NCBI GenBank assembly: GCA_031472005.1
Contig: PZJY01000001.1
Location: 1,240,001-1,304,000, forward strand
From: Tetracladium setigerum
Taxonomy: Eukaryota > Ascomycota > Leotiomycetes > Helotiales
Direction of reading: 5' to 3'
Length of the DNA stretch: 64,000 nucleotides
The notes beneath the pieces are model-generated. The model had not been told where the DNA came from. It worked only from the letters and a program-made list of their open reading frames with translations, and searched no databases. Position numbers and translations under genes: made by a program. Shown here in pieces: positions 33,591 to 45,221 of the stretch (positions are counted from its first letter, which is position 1; every line of letters begins with the position of its first letter).

Positions 33591-36500
33591 GTTGGTTGAC
33601 GGGGATGAGCTGGTGGAATTGGAATAAAGTGCTGCGAAGAAGCAAATTAATGCCCTGGTATCTGGACTCCCTGAATCTTTCCTGTGGAAGCGATGTCCCC
33701 AACACTCGAAACTGTCCTTTGACTTTGGGAGCAGACATTTATATTAAATACAAGCCGCGGAGAATTATATTGGAGCTGCTTGTTCTTTGGGTTCGGTCAA
33801 GGGACAAATCCCACCGAACCATCATTTCCATCTTTCGTGCTCAATGTATGGTTAAATTGGTGCATGACAAAAACACACCTTGCCCGATAAAGCTAGACAG
33901 CCGAAATTCAGATGTTGCAATCGCCCAGGAATAATGGCATCATAACAACGAGAATTAAATTGAAGTAAGAGCGCAATTCAAAGTGAAAATGCCCTGCTTC
34001 TCTCTATTGCTCTCTTTTAGGAAGATCAGGCCGATCTGAGCAGGTGCAAAGACATGATTGCGCAATTTCTCAACAAGCGGTGTCAGACACAAGCTTATAG
34101 AAATTGAACAGAAAGAAAGACGCAGTGTACTTAAGACTTTTTGATACTCAATGCACTTGTCCAAAAATTTCCAATTTGAATTTGGAAGAGTAGCAAAATG
34201 AACGCTTTAACAATGACACTAACTCGTTCGCTGGCTATGGTTGCTATCTTAGACGCCAATCCCAACGATGGAGGCAATAAGAATGCTGGGTACGAACGAA
34301 ATCTTCTGATTTGCCCAAATACGCATCGTTTTATCAATCTTTTTGCAATTTGATGAAATTGGAAAAAAAAAAACCAGACTCACAGAAAAACAAGCACTTG
34401 CTTGCTCTCAGCATAATCTACGCACAACAAACAATCTCCAGGAACCAGCTTTTTAGACATCCAGTGTCCAGTGTCCACAAGTCTGGACTTCCATATGAAC
34501 CCCTTCCGGATCTATTTCGAAAACAGTCCGACTTGACGGAGTGAACAATGTTCATCGAATTTGGTGTTCCGGGTCTGCTGCAGCAAGAAAGCTTACATAG
34601 GGACAAGCAATGCTTGAAATGCAGGCCGCTCGTTGGTGTGTGTGGGTATGGCTACTTGATTTTCAGAATGGTCGGCCTCGCTTTGTAGCAGTCGAGTGTA
34701 CTGGAAAGGGGACACAATCAATCGCTGGGGATACCTATACTTGCAAGGCATTAATCTGTGAATCAAATACTCTTCGACATTGGGCCAAACTCACGTACCT
34801 TACACCCCATCTACAAACGTACTGTGCTGCAAGCGTCCATAGTGCGCGCCTGGGTGGATGATGATTCAATCCGAGACACCACCGTTGAATAACCCGAACC
34901 TGCAGAGCGAAAGACAGCATTGAGTTGCCATGGAGAGGAGGAGGAAACTCATGAGAAGTTGGATTGAGGTTGACGTGTTGAGAGCACACGGGCTAATAGT
35001 AGAGATGGAGTGGACGCGACAATTCTAGGGTGGGTTGAACAAAATCACTCTAGACGCACCCCTGAGCAGCCTGAGCAGGACCAACTTCATCCTGAGCTGT
35101 TATCCCTTGGTCGTTCAACCTTTTAACCTCATCGTTACTTAGGCATGTCAAACACGCTTCTAGAATTTGAAAAAACTTACTGTATAATCCTACACAATGA
35201 CTTCTAACTTTCAACCTTATCAGCAACTCCTTGGGCTCACACAATTACCGAAACCCGAGTTTATGGAGCGTGCTCCACAACCTCCTCTTTCGAGTTGAGC
35301 AGATCTTGCCGAATAAAGCTCATGGCATGATGATACCTGATCCTCGGATTGAAGATCTAGATGTGAAGCTTGATGCATCAACTAGAACTCGAAACTCCTT
35401 TCCCAACACATAACTCCGCCACCGAATCACCCCTTCATAGCACCGCCTACCACAACAGGTTTATCCAACGACAGGTCAGAAAGGAATGCTCACCAGACTC
35501 GAGTCCATTGCCGCGATGGTTTTCGACGACACGGCATCTTGCCTCTTGCCGATCATTACTTTTCTCATGCTCGATGATTTTCAGATCATCATTCATAGGA
35601 GGGTGATCTATGGAGGTGTTGTTGTTGTTGGCAAAGGAATGTCTCAAGACTCTACGCTTGCGGTCATCACATTCTCCAAGACGCCCAGTTTTATTTAAAC
35701 AGATCATCGCTGCGAGCGCTGGAACAGTGCACACTTTACTTCACGGGCAATAATGTTGCTTCGTAATTCGAAGAGGGGGATCATCAGTATACGGGAGTTG
35801 ATATTCCGCGACTGTTGCAAACTTGCAATGCACAGGACCAATAGCCCCCCTCTCATATTAAACTTTCCAGGAGAAAGAAAGTCGCAGATGCTTGAAAGAG
35901 ACTTGGGAAACCCGCCAGCACCAATTGAAGACACGGAACACAGAAACTTCTTCATAACGACATGCAGGAGGATTCTCGAAATCCAATCGCACATTCAAGC
36001 ATTTGGGTCAGTTGTCTTCGCAGCTTCGCTGCTCTAGACATTCTGGATACAGGAAGCACCCAAGTGTTGTTGTGGGGAGAGAGAAATGCGGAGACGGATG
36101 ACCACCAGGTCATGAAGGTATCATGCCCTCGGTTTGCAGGGTTGAGTCAAAGTACTTGTCAAGTCTGCATTAGGTATCGTGAAAAGTTATTTGGCTGATC
36201 ATCAAAACATTTCGAGTAGTGGACAGAGACAGCGTTCATTCGGTCGTGTACGAGAGAAAATCGAGCGAAGTATTTACTCCCACATTAACTTCCACAATTG
36301 GTCTCGGCACCAAGCTGAAGAATCCTCAAAGCAGACGTGTCAAGCGAGAGACAGCCCAGAATCCCTAAATGTGCATGAGCTCTTCTTGCCGCCCACACCC
36401 TTTTCGGTTCAACAAATTCCTACGTTGCCTTCCTCGGTCGGAAGCATGGGCATCTAGAACAGCCAAGAAGGAAAACACAATTTCAATGCTTCTAGATGTT

Positions 36501-37373
36501 TGAAAGTTCTTGTTCATTTTCTATTCCACTTCAGCGTAACTGGAAAGCGGCAAACAACTCCTTTATCGACCACATGGGAAAGTTTACTCTTGATCGTTTT
36601 GTTTCGTTTTGTTTCAGTATACTTTTATGTCATCTTTGAGCATCGTTCGAATTTCACAGCGATTTTTGAATTAAGTTCTGCTCTTGTAGCTTTTTGGCAC
36701 ATGTTGACTGGAGAAGGCGTTTTGATCACTCGTTTTGTGGCTGGCGGAAGAGGAAAAAACATGGCGCCAGCCGCGACTGGGGTGAGATGTTCGAGTGCCG
36801 AAGCCAATCACATCCTTCAACAGCTCTATATTGAAGCTCAAAGCAGCTATGCGTTTTTGTTGATTTTCAATGCCAAACAAGCCCCCATTTCCGAAAGTAT
36901 AGGTAGCTTTAGAAAGGAGGCATCATCACCTGCATCAAGAGTGCACAGCTGACATGATCTAGACAGTGTCTGGAAAGAATTATCTCCACAAATGCTAGGT
37001 GATTTTCACTTCTGAGCTACAAGCTACCTGAACCAGATTCTCAGCTTAGCCTCAGGATCCAGCATCTAATTTTCCCCATATTTGTTTTGTTACTCAGCCA
37101 GAGCTTTCACATCTGTAATGGGTGACTAGAACTTGCATATAAGTTGTGTATGTTCCACCAGCTCGCTCGGGTCATATGCACTCTCATGAAGATCGTTCAT
37201 TGCGCCGTGCAAAACGTCGCTGTTGTTTCTGCTGCTTCTTCCCCTTCAATATGCTTGGACTTAGGGGTCACTCTACCAGTAAGCTATCTTCACCGTGTTG
37301 CTCTGTCCTGCTTCTATCCTACTAATTTACACCAGGTCAAGTTTTCACCAGACCCCAGTCTCCGCCCTCAAAG
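33591..37373. other. Gene-poor 3.8 kb block upstream of the NACHT gene
   Basis: No intact gene supported. From 35231 to 36037 one plus-strand frame holds three open stretches (35231-35413, 35486-35698, 35753-36037) with only a few stops between them, which could be a decayed gene. No family was recognised. No long repeat or transposon end was seen. Confidence 0.45.
33737..33743 (-). promoter_or_regulatory. TATA-like box of the DUF1961-like gene
   Basis: TATAAAT on the minus strand lies about 147 nt before the ATG at 33590. By-eye call. Confidence 0.35.
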
Positions 37374-40300
37374 ATGGACTTCACGAACAGCCACGAGAAC
37401 AACGGCCACAGTGATTTAACAGTTTTGAAGAAGCAAAATAAAGGCACAATGGGTAGCCAGGTGGAATATCACTCCCACAGGGACGTCCGTGAAGAGTCGT
37501 CCATCGAAATCCATCATGCACACACGTTTACTTCTGACCAGCAAGTTACTGTGCTCCGCCAAACAGTACTTACAACACGAGCCAGACTCATAGGCGAATT
37601 GTCTCAAGTCGATGACTACTACATTGACTCACTCACGATCGAGTCGTTCCTGGAATATATCGAAGATGAGAGACTCTGCAACATGCCACAAAGTGGAAGC
37701 AGTTGGGACAAAGTACTGAAGTGGGCCGAGTTCTTTGCTTTGCAGGTCTCTGGATACGAGAATACAATTAGGACTTTTGTTCCTGACAGTAGTGCTGCAG
37801 CAAAGTTGATTTGGGCCACTTGCCGAATATTGATTGAGGTAAGCCTATATATTTTCTCGTCGTGGCAGTTCAATATACCTTTCTATATATGCATCTGCAT
37901 AAGACCACTTTATGTGTCCATTAAGATACAAATGACTGATAACTGCGTATAGCTTGGACCAGGAAACGCCCAGGCTGTTGAAACAGCTTTCGCTGTATTC
38001 TACAAAACAGGCCTTTCTCTCTCATTCTTCCTTCGTCATTCCGAGTTTCTTTCCACAAGCTCACACATTCGCGCGGAGGTTGGACAGATATTCAATGACC
38101 TGCTCATGCTTGTCCGCGATGTCTCCCTCCATTACCACGTCCAGGTCAATTCTCTCACCTCGAAATCTGTCGTTCTCGATTTCAATTCTCTCTTTGGCCT
38201 AACGATTGAGTCATTCTATGCGAGAAAGGATCATATAATCGAAGCTATGTGGGCAAGCAGAGTTGCCGATGACTCCATTGATATTCGTTCCATTCGACTG
38301 TGGCTGAGTGTTCGCGACAACACTACCAAGACTATCCTCAGGGATCGAGCTGCGAGCAGAGGTCGCCGAAATGAATTCACCTGCGAGTGGTTCCAGAGAA
38401 CACTCCTGGACTTCACTCGTGGTAGCAAAGATGTTCTTGCGGTTACTGGCCCAGCCGGTTCCGGCAAGTCTAAACTTTCGACCTGGATCGTGGAACGACT
38501 TCAGCGGCCTTTGGGAAAGAAGACATACACTACAATTTCTATCACAATAGGTACGCCTTGTTTGTGAGCTTGGTTCTCATGAAAACACTTGCTGATTGAA
38601 TCACAGATGCGGACCTTCGACAGCAATCCACAACTCTCGCGATAGCGAAGAATATTGCACTTCAACTTCTCCGTACCAACATCGGCGATATCAAGCTGCT
38701 CAAAGCTCTCGCAAAAGCTCATCGTTGTTCTCTCGGAGCGGCCAGCGCTGCTCATGTCGAAGAAGGTCTCTGGAATGCGATTGAACTGGGCGTCCACAAC
38801 AAAAAGGAAAACTTGATGATCATTGTCGATGGCCTCGATGAGTCCTGTGGTCCAAACACTGTCAGCTCAATCGGTAAACATATTGAATCTCTAGCATCCA
38901 AACACAGTCATGTTCAGGCGTTGATTCTTACACGAAATGCATCCTTCTTGTCAAATGACAATAAACAGCTTTTCGCCATCACGGCCGATCACACGCACAA
39001 CGATGTTCAGCTCGTAACGAAGTCGGCACTTCTTGGTTCCCAACATTACTTGGCTCTGAAAGATGAAGCGAGACATGAAGTTGTCGAGAAGCTTACGCAC
39101 TCTGGGAAAGGAAATTTCCTTTGGATCTTGTTGACCATCAAGGCATTGATTCATGAGAAATCCTCCGATGGCTTCATGAAAATTGTAAAGTCTGCAAAGG
39201 AGTCGCCAAAGGCGCTGGATAAGCTCATTACCGACCATATCTCGCATGCCACGAGCGATTTTACAAAAACCGAAATTTTATCGTGGCTGCTAGTTGCCGA
39301 ACGCCCATTGACCGTTTTGGAGATTAGGAACCTGCTTCGGACTGATGTGCAAAAACCAGCACTTACGGTCACAGAGGTGGATGCAAGAGAGCATATTCTA
39401 AACCACTGTGGGTCTGTGGTGAGAATCGAAAACGGGATCGTTCATTTCCGTCACGGCGCCATCAGGGAACAATTACTGAAGATTTCGGCGGAGGGAAAGA
39501 AGCTGTCTCACCTACACGCTCTGCAAGATGACTTTGTCCACAAGCTGCTTGCATACTTGCGGATTCGTCTGAACAGTCCGTACGAAACTGTATTTGAGCT
39601 TCCCAAGACACTCGAGGTGCCCTATCTTTTCCAGAAGGATGCTTTGTTGGAATACGCTTGCCGAAACTGGATCTATCATTTCAAACAATCACCGCATTAC
39701 ACTGGAAAGGGCGTTTTCAACATTCCTGCAAGTTTCAAAAATCTCTTTCCGAGCTCCAGCCAACTTGCGGTGATTGAGTGGTATTGCTGGGATTCTCAAG
39801 TTTCTGCCTACGAGACAAGCAGATTTCACAAGCTTGCCTTGGATATTCGGCAACACATCTTTTCCGAGAAGCATGAGTCCGTATTCCAGTCGCTGATAGT
39901 TTGTGGACATGCATTCAAACCTTTCTCTGAACCGAAAGATCTTGGATCATATTTCTACCGAGCGTCTAAACTTGGCCAGACACTCTTCAAATCATACAGT
40001 GCTGTCGTTGTCAGCTGCACAACTACATTTCTTGACATTACCGAGGCAAGCTACACAACTCGAACAGAAATCGTAACTCGAAGAGAGGAACTATTCAAAT
40101 ATGTCATCTCAGTCTACACCGAGCAGTTCGGCAGAACGAGCGACCTCGTCATTCGATACATGAAGGTCCTCGCAACGCTCTATGTTTCCATACACGAAGA
40201 GCATCACGCAGAAGTTATCTGGAAAGAGCTGCACGAGATAATCGTGATTCGTTTTGGAAAGGGCTCAGCGGAAGAATCAAGCATCTCCGGTCATCTGAAC

Positions 40301-43300
40301 ATTGTTCTCAAGAAGGGTGAAAAGCGTGAAGAAATCATCGAGTACGAGCGAGATATATTCGAAACCGTCACGGAACTCGAAATTTGGAATCTCCGCCGAA
40401 TCGAAGTCACTCTTGAGCTTGTTAGAACTTGCGAAGCACGAGGAGAAGTTCACAAGGCCGAAGAATACTTGGTCATGCTTTGGCGAGGACTCATTCTGCA
40501 TCGCCACGGAACCCACAGCCATCATCTCGATATCGAGATTCACATTTCAATGATCGAAGTCTCACTCGAATATGTTCATTTCCTGAGGCGTTATCATCGT
40601 CACGAAGAAGCTGGGGGGGTCCTCATTTGTATCTGGTCAGAATATGAGGAGTATGACTTTGAGTCAGAAACCATTTTCCTACGTCTTAAGATCATAGGAG
40701 AGCTCATGCGATCTGTGGGTCTCCTCTCCATTTCTATTCGAGTCTTCAGGAAGTGCTATTTGTGGTTTCACTCTCACGGAAAGCATGAACACAGTTCGGC
40801 ATGCCAGATTCTAATTTCCGAGACGATTGAAGAGGAGACGAAAACGGAGACAACAACTACTACTACAACCACCACCACTACAAGCACAGAAGTCGTCGTT
40901 AGAGAAATTTTCGAGTCATCTATCTCAAAGACCACAGTCACAGTTGAGACAGTTTCCGTTTGCCGAAGCTTGATCGCTCTGTATATGAAGAGCGAACAAT
41001 GGCTAGAAGCTCTCACGGTTACCCAACAATCGTTGGAGCTCATTTGGAGAGCGGTGCTCGTCAGTGGAGGTACCGTTGCTCTTCCAAGGGAGTTTGGTAG
41101 CGATGCCATCGATTTTGCAATCAGCCTAGCAATTTGCCATTACAAATCTCACCACTTTCACGAGGCAGAGACCATCTATCGCAGAATCTACCGAGCTTGC
41201 TTCAATTCTTGCAAACTTCATGATGAGCGCTTCATCAAGTCCTATACTGTTCTGGTCAAGTTCTACTCAGAGCATAAGCATTGGCACAAGGTCATTGCGA
41301 TTTATGAAGAACTTTTGATCTCCTACCGAAGATACTTCGGTGCTTCCCATGCGCTGACTATCAAGATGTTGTATAAACTGGGTGCACTGTGTTCTGAACA
41401 TGGCCATGGTAACGCTCATGAATACTACGAAGAAATCATCATTGTTCTCAATGGCGACTCTCGTGTCTGCCATCACGACGCCTTGAATGCGATGAAGTTT
41501 ATGTGTACTCTTTACTACGAGGAAGGTCACTGGATCAAGTTGAGAGACACCTGCCAGTTGCTTTGGGAGGTATGGACCACTCGTCACCACGAGCACACCT
41601 TCGATGAACACTTCATTGAGGAGTTGTATATTCGATATATTTACGTGTTGGAGCACCACTCCCATGTCGAGTACGAAATCATCCGAACAATTACACTCAA
41701 GTATCGAGATACATGTGTTCTCGTTTATGGAAATCTCAGTTGGCTCACAATCAAAGCTTTGATTGAGCTTGCACACATTTGCATGAGAAGCGAGAAACAT
41801 GTCCACGAGGCTATCAGTCATTATGAGGAGGTGAGTAATTCTCTAACCTTCGCGACACTATCTGACCCAAAGTAGGCTATAACCAGAATTGAAACCACGA
41901 CCAAAACGACCACTACCACAACGACAGTCATCTCAACCAAAACCATCACGGAAGTCAAGTCGAAATTGACCAAAGCGTACATTCATGTCTGCTCTCACGG
42001 CTCAGTAACTGACAAGACCGTCGAGAGAGCAATCCTAGTACTGACCGAACGATTCGAGTCACTCAAGCTTTCATTCGGCTGTTCCCATACAGAGACTTTG
42101 GTTGTGCTCGGCGAACTCATCAGTATCTACTGGAAGAAGAAGACCAAGGAAACCCACACCATTGTCGTCCGAATCTTGCTTGACACAACAATTGCAATTA
42201 TCTCCAAAGAGAAGCGGTCCAAACATCTCTTTGAATCAGCAAAATTCATGGCACGCCTCTACCTCAAGTATGACTTGCATGAGGAAGCCCGTCTCATGCT
42301 TCGAAATATCCACCAGCAGATTATCTCACGAGTCTACACCTCGGCCAACACTTGTGGGTTCATGTTCGACAAATCCATCGGAAAAGGCTCTTATGTTTTC
42401 CTTGTGGCCTTTGAAGAGATAATTTCCGGTTCAATCTCAATCAGCTACTCCAAGGTCATGGCTAATCTGTTGATTGAAACCCTTCTCTACGAGTCATACT
42501 CTCGCACGATCAAAACAGAGACCAGAATTGAGATCCTCCTCTCGACTTGTGCGAAACTATTCGTTTTCCTGGAGAAGGCAGGTCGCAAAGAACAGCTGAC
42601 TGTCATTCAAGACGAGTTGTACAAAGTCTTTATCAAGCAATGGGGCTCCGTCGTTCAAACTCGAAGTGAAATCACCCTCGTCTTTATGATCAGCCTGCTC
42701 CGCGTCCTCGGCGGAAGCGAATCTCACATCGACATTGGGTACGCAGCATGCCAGTCTAGCAACACTATCATCCGTGAACTCCTGGTTGCCGGTGAGTATA
42801 ACAAAGGTTACGAAGTTGCTCTGTGTGCATTCCAATTCATCGAACACAAGGGCTCATACCACCGCCTTCAAAATGTCGGTTACGGCTTCAAACTCTCTGC
42901 GTTGGTGGCTCTACGTGGTGTGAAATCTACAGGCAAACCAGTCGATCCACAGCTACGCACTAAGATGTTGGAGCTGTCGAGCAAGATCATTGGCGTGATA
43001 TTGAAAGCTTGCAAAGATTCCAAGATCAACTTCGTTCGACTCAAGCTTAGTGAGCTTAATGATCTTGTTGGTCTTCTTGGAGAGCAGGAGAATTACACTG
43101 ATCTTGAGGTAAGTCCATCTCATCCCAATCGTCCTATACATAAAATACTGATATTTAATTCCTTTCCAGTGGCTCCTCCAAACACTCTGGTCATCCCGCG
43201 AAGTCCAAAAGAAGTGGTCTGCCGACACCATCGTCGCCATTGGCTCTCGCCTCGTACAAGCCCACTTCCTCGTCCACGGCAGCAAAAACGCCGTCAAAGC

Positions 43301-44234
43301 CATCAACCTCTGCGAAGCCATAACCTACAATATGCGTCGTGTCTATGGACCCCTCGATCCCAAAGCTCTCGCCATGTCGACTCTCCTCTCACAAATCTAT
43401 ATCGACTCCAAACACTACCGCGAAGCCATGCGGGTACACGAGGATATCCTCCGTTTGGTAGTCGAAGGTGACGACGACGATGACAAGACCATCGATACAA
43501 TGGAGGCCCGCGACGCTAAGATTCATGTTAATCTGCTCAAACAAGCTTACTTGTACAATCAAGAATGGGACAAAGCTCCCAAGGTCTACAAAGATCTCAT
43601 TGATCAACTCCTCGCCATGCCAGCTTATCATCACAGTCCTGAATTTAAAGACGTCGAACGCGTCGATAAGTGGAAACTCAAAGAGAAGCCTGACGCTACA
43701 GCTTGCTTCACTGCACCGCTCGATTGGGAGTTTGTTGATCCGAGTGAGCTTGTCGATGGGTTCAATGATTTCGGGAGACCGTGTGGACTTGGGAATTCGA
43801 CTTCTTCGACTACATCGGTAACGATGGGGTCGAGAGGAAGGAGGGTGGAAAGGAGTACGAGTAATTGGGGCATGAATATTCATCTAATTGGTCAACAAGA
43901 TGATATCAAATCACCAACAGGTTACCTACCAGCCGATACGCCTTCCGGCAAGGGTATACAGCCTGATATCTTAGTCAAGGGTCCAGAGTTTAAGCACAAC
44001 GGAAATGGAAATGGAAACGGACATGGAAAGATCCAACCGGATATTTTGCTCAAAGGTCCAGAATTCAAGGCGCAAAATGGAAATGGAAAGGATTCCTCAA
44101 TGAACGCCGCCGCCCCAGTGAGCAAGGCGGAATCAGTGAAAGGCGGAAAGAGAAGCTTGCCACCCGCTTCAGAGTTGATGGGCACGAAGTCTGGGGCCAC
44201 GGTTCAAGTTAGCGGTATCGAACAGGACAATTAA
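37374..44234 (+). CDS. NACHT/STAND NLR-like protein with long helical-repeat region
   Basis: Five exons: 37374-37838, 37953-38550, 38607-41830, 41876-43108 and 43170-44234; 2194 residues. Introns are 45-114 nt. An N-terminal helical domain (about 50-260) resembles the region often placed before NACHT in fungal proteins. The NTPase has a P-loop VTGPAGSGKSK (about 319-329) and Walker B LMIIVDGLDES (about 424-434). A helical or winged-helix part follows (about 500-590). Then about 1200 residues of TPR-like helical pairs with many aromatic, His and Glu residues, typified by HHFHEAETIYRRIYRACF and KHWHKVIAIYEELLISYRR. Polythreonine tracts interrupt it at about 1103-1115 and 1436-1447. The low-complexity C-terminus carries a duplicated 13-residue motif. 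STAND proteins of this design act as switches in fungal non-self recognition and cell death; the ligand is unknown. Confidence 0.92.
43956..44069 (+). repeat. Duplicated 13-residue motif in the C-tail of the NACHT protein
   Basis: IQPDILVKGPEFK (residues 2103-2115) and IQPDILLKGPEFK (2128-2140), coded at 43956-43994 and 44031-44069, are separated by an Asn/Gly/His spacer of 12 residues. One residue differs; codons differ more, so the copies are not freshly duplicated DNA. Confidence 0.9.
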
Positions 44235-45221
44235 GTGTAAGATTTTCATTTTGTTAATTAGGAAGGGAGCCGGGGATATCGTGTTGACTTGAGGAAACTT
44301 GGTGTTTTTTTTTATTTTTGAATTTTGGAAGGGCGAAGGAATAATGGGAAAATTAAGCGGTGTTTGAATATGAATAATAAGTCCACGGAGCTTCATATGT
44401 TTTCTTTGTTTCATTATTGTATTTCTTTATTTTGTACTGTGATGCAATGTAATTTAGGAAAGCTAATGTTCAATATTAGTTCCTTTAGGGTCTCCCCTTT
44501 TTGGAGATGGAAGTTTACGTCTTTACATGAATAAAATACTGTAGGTACCCGTTGCAGATTAAAATTTTGTACGCATGCTTAATCGGTAGATGCATCCTTC
44601 GCCCTGTCGTGCTTCACAACAGATGCAAAAGAAATTACTTGATGCAACGGACAGAACTTCAGGAAACAAGATATAATGTCACTAAAAACAATAAATATTT
44701 TTGGCCCGTTTTACTGTTTGCGAACCATCGAACTTTCTGTCTCTCATGTTTATATCTCAAGGAAGACAAATACTAACCTATCTCACAAACAATCACCACG
44801 CCTACAAGATAACTTTGATATTTAGATAATAATAATTCATGGATATCTCGATTAATTCAGGGCATCTAAATAAGATGATGCAACAACCAACACCACTTTT
44901 ACTATTCTCACAGAAGTACCGAATTTACAAGAATAAAAGGAAGGGGGAGCGTGATAGTATATCAAAGTCCGTCCACGGCCACAATTAACAAATCCAGTCC
45001 AGTTCCATCCCGGGCTTCTTTTGCCCACAACAATGATGCCGATCTCAGCCGCAGCTCGGTAGAGAGTAAAGACAAATTAGAAGAAAAAGGAAAAATCAAG
45101 TCGTTGAGTTTTTGAGGCCGTTTAAAGGCCATCCCGTAAAGATTATACAGGTAGCAAGGTAAAGGAAAGACGTGACGGTCGTAAAAGAGAGGTTGCCCTA
45201 GTGCGGGCGCTTGTTGTTACT
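44235..45221. other. Convergent 3' region between the NACHT gene and ApsA
   Basis: A/T-rich with AATAAA-like strings near 44531 and 44690. No gene seen. Confidence 0.55.
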
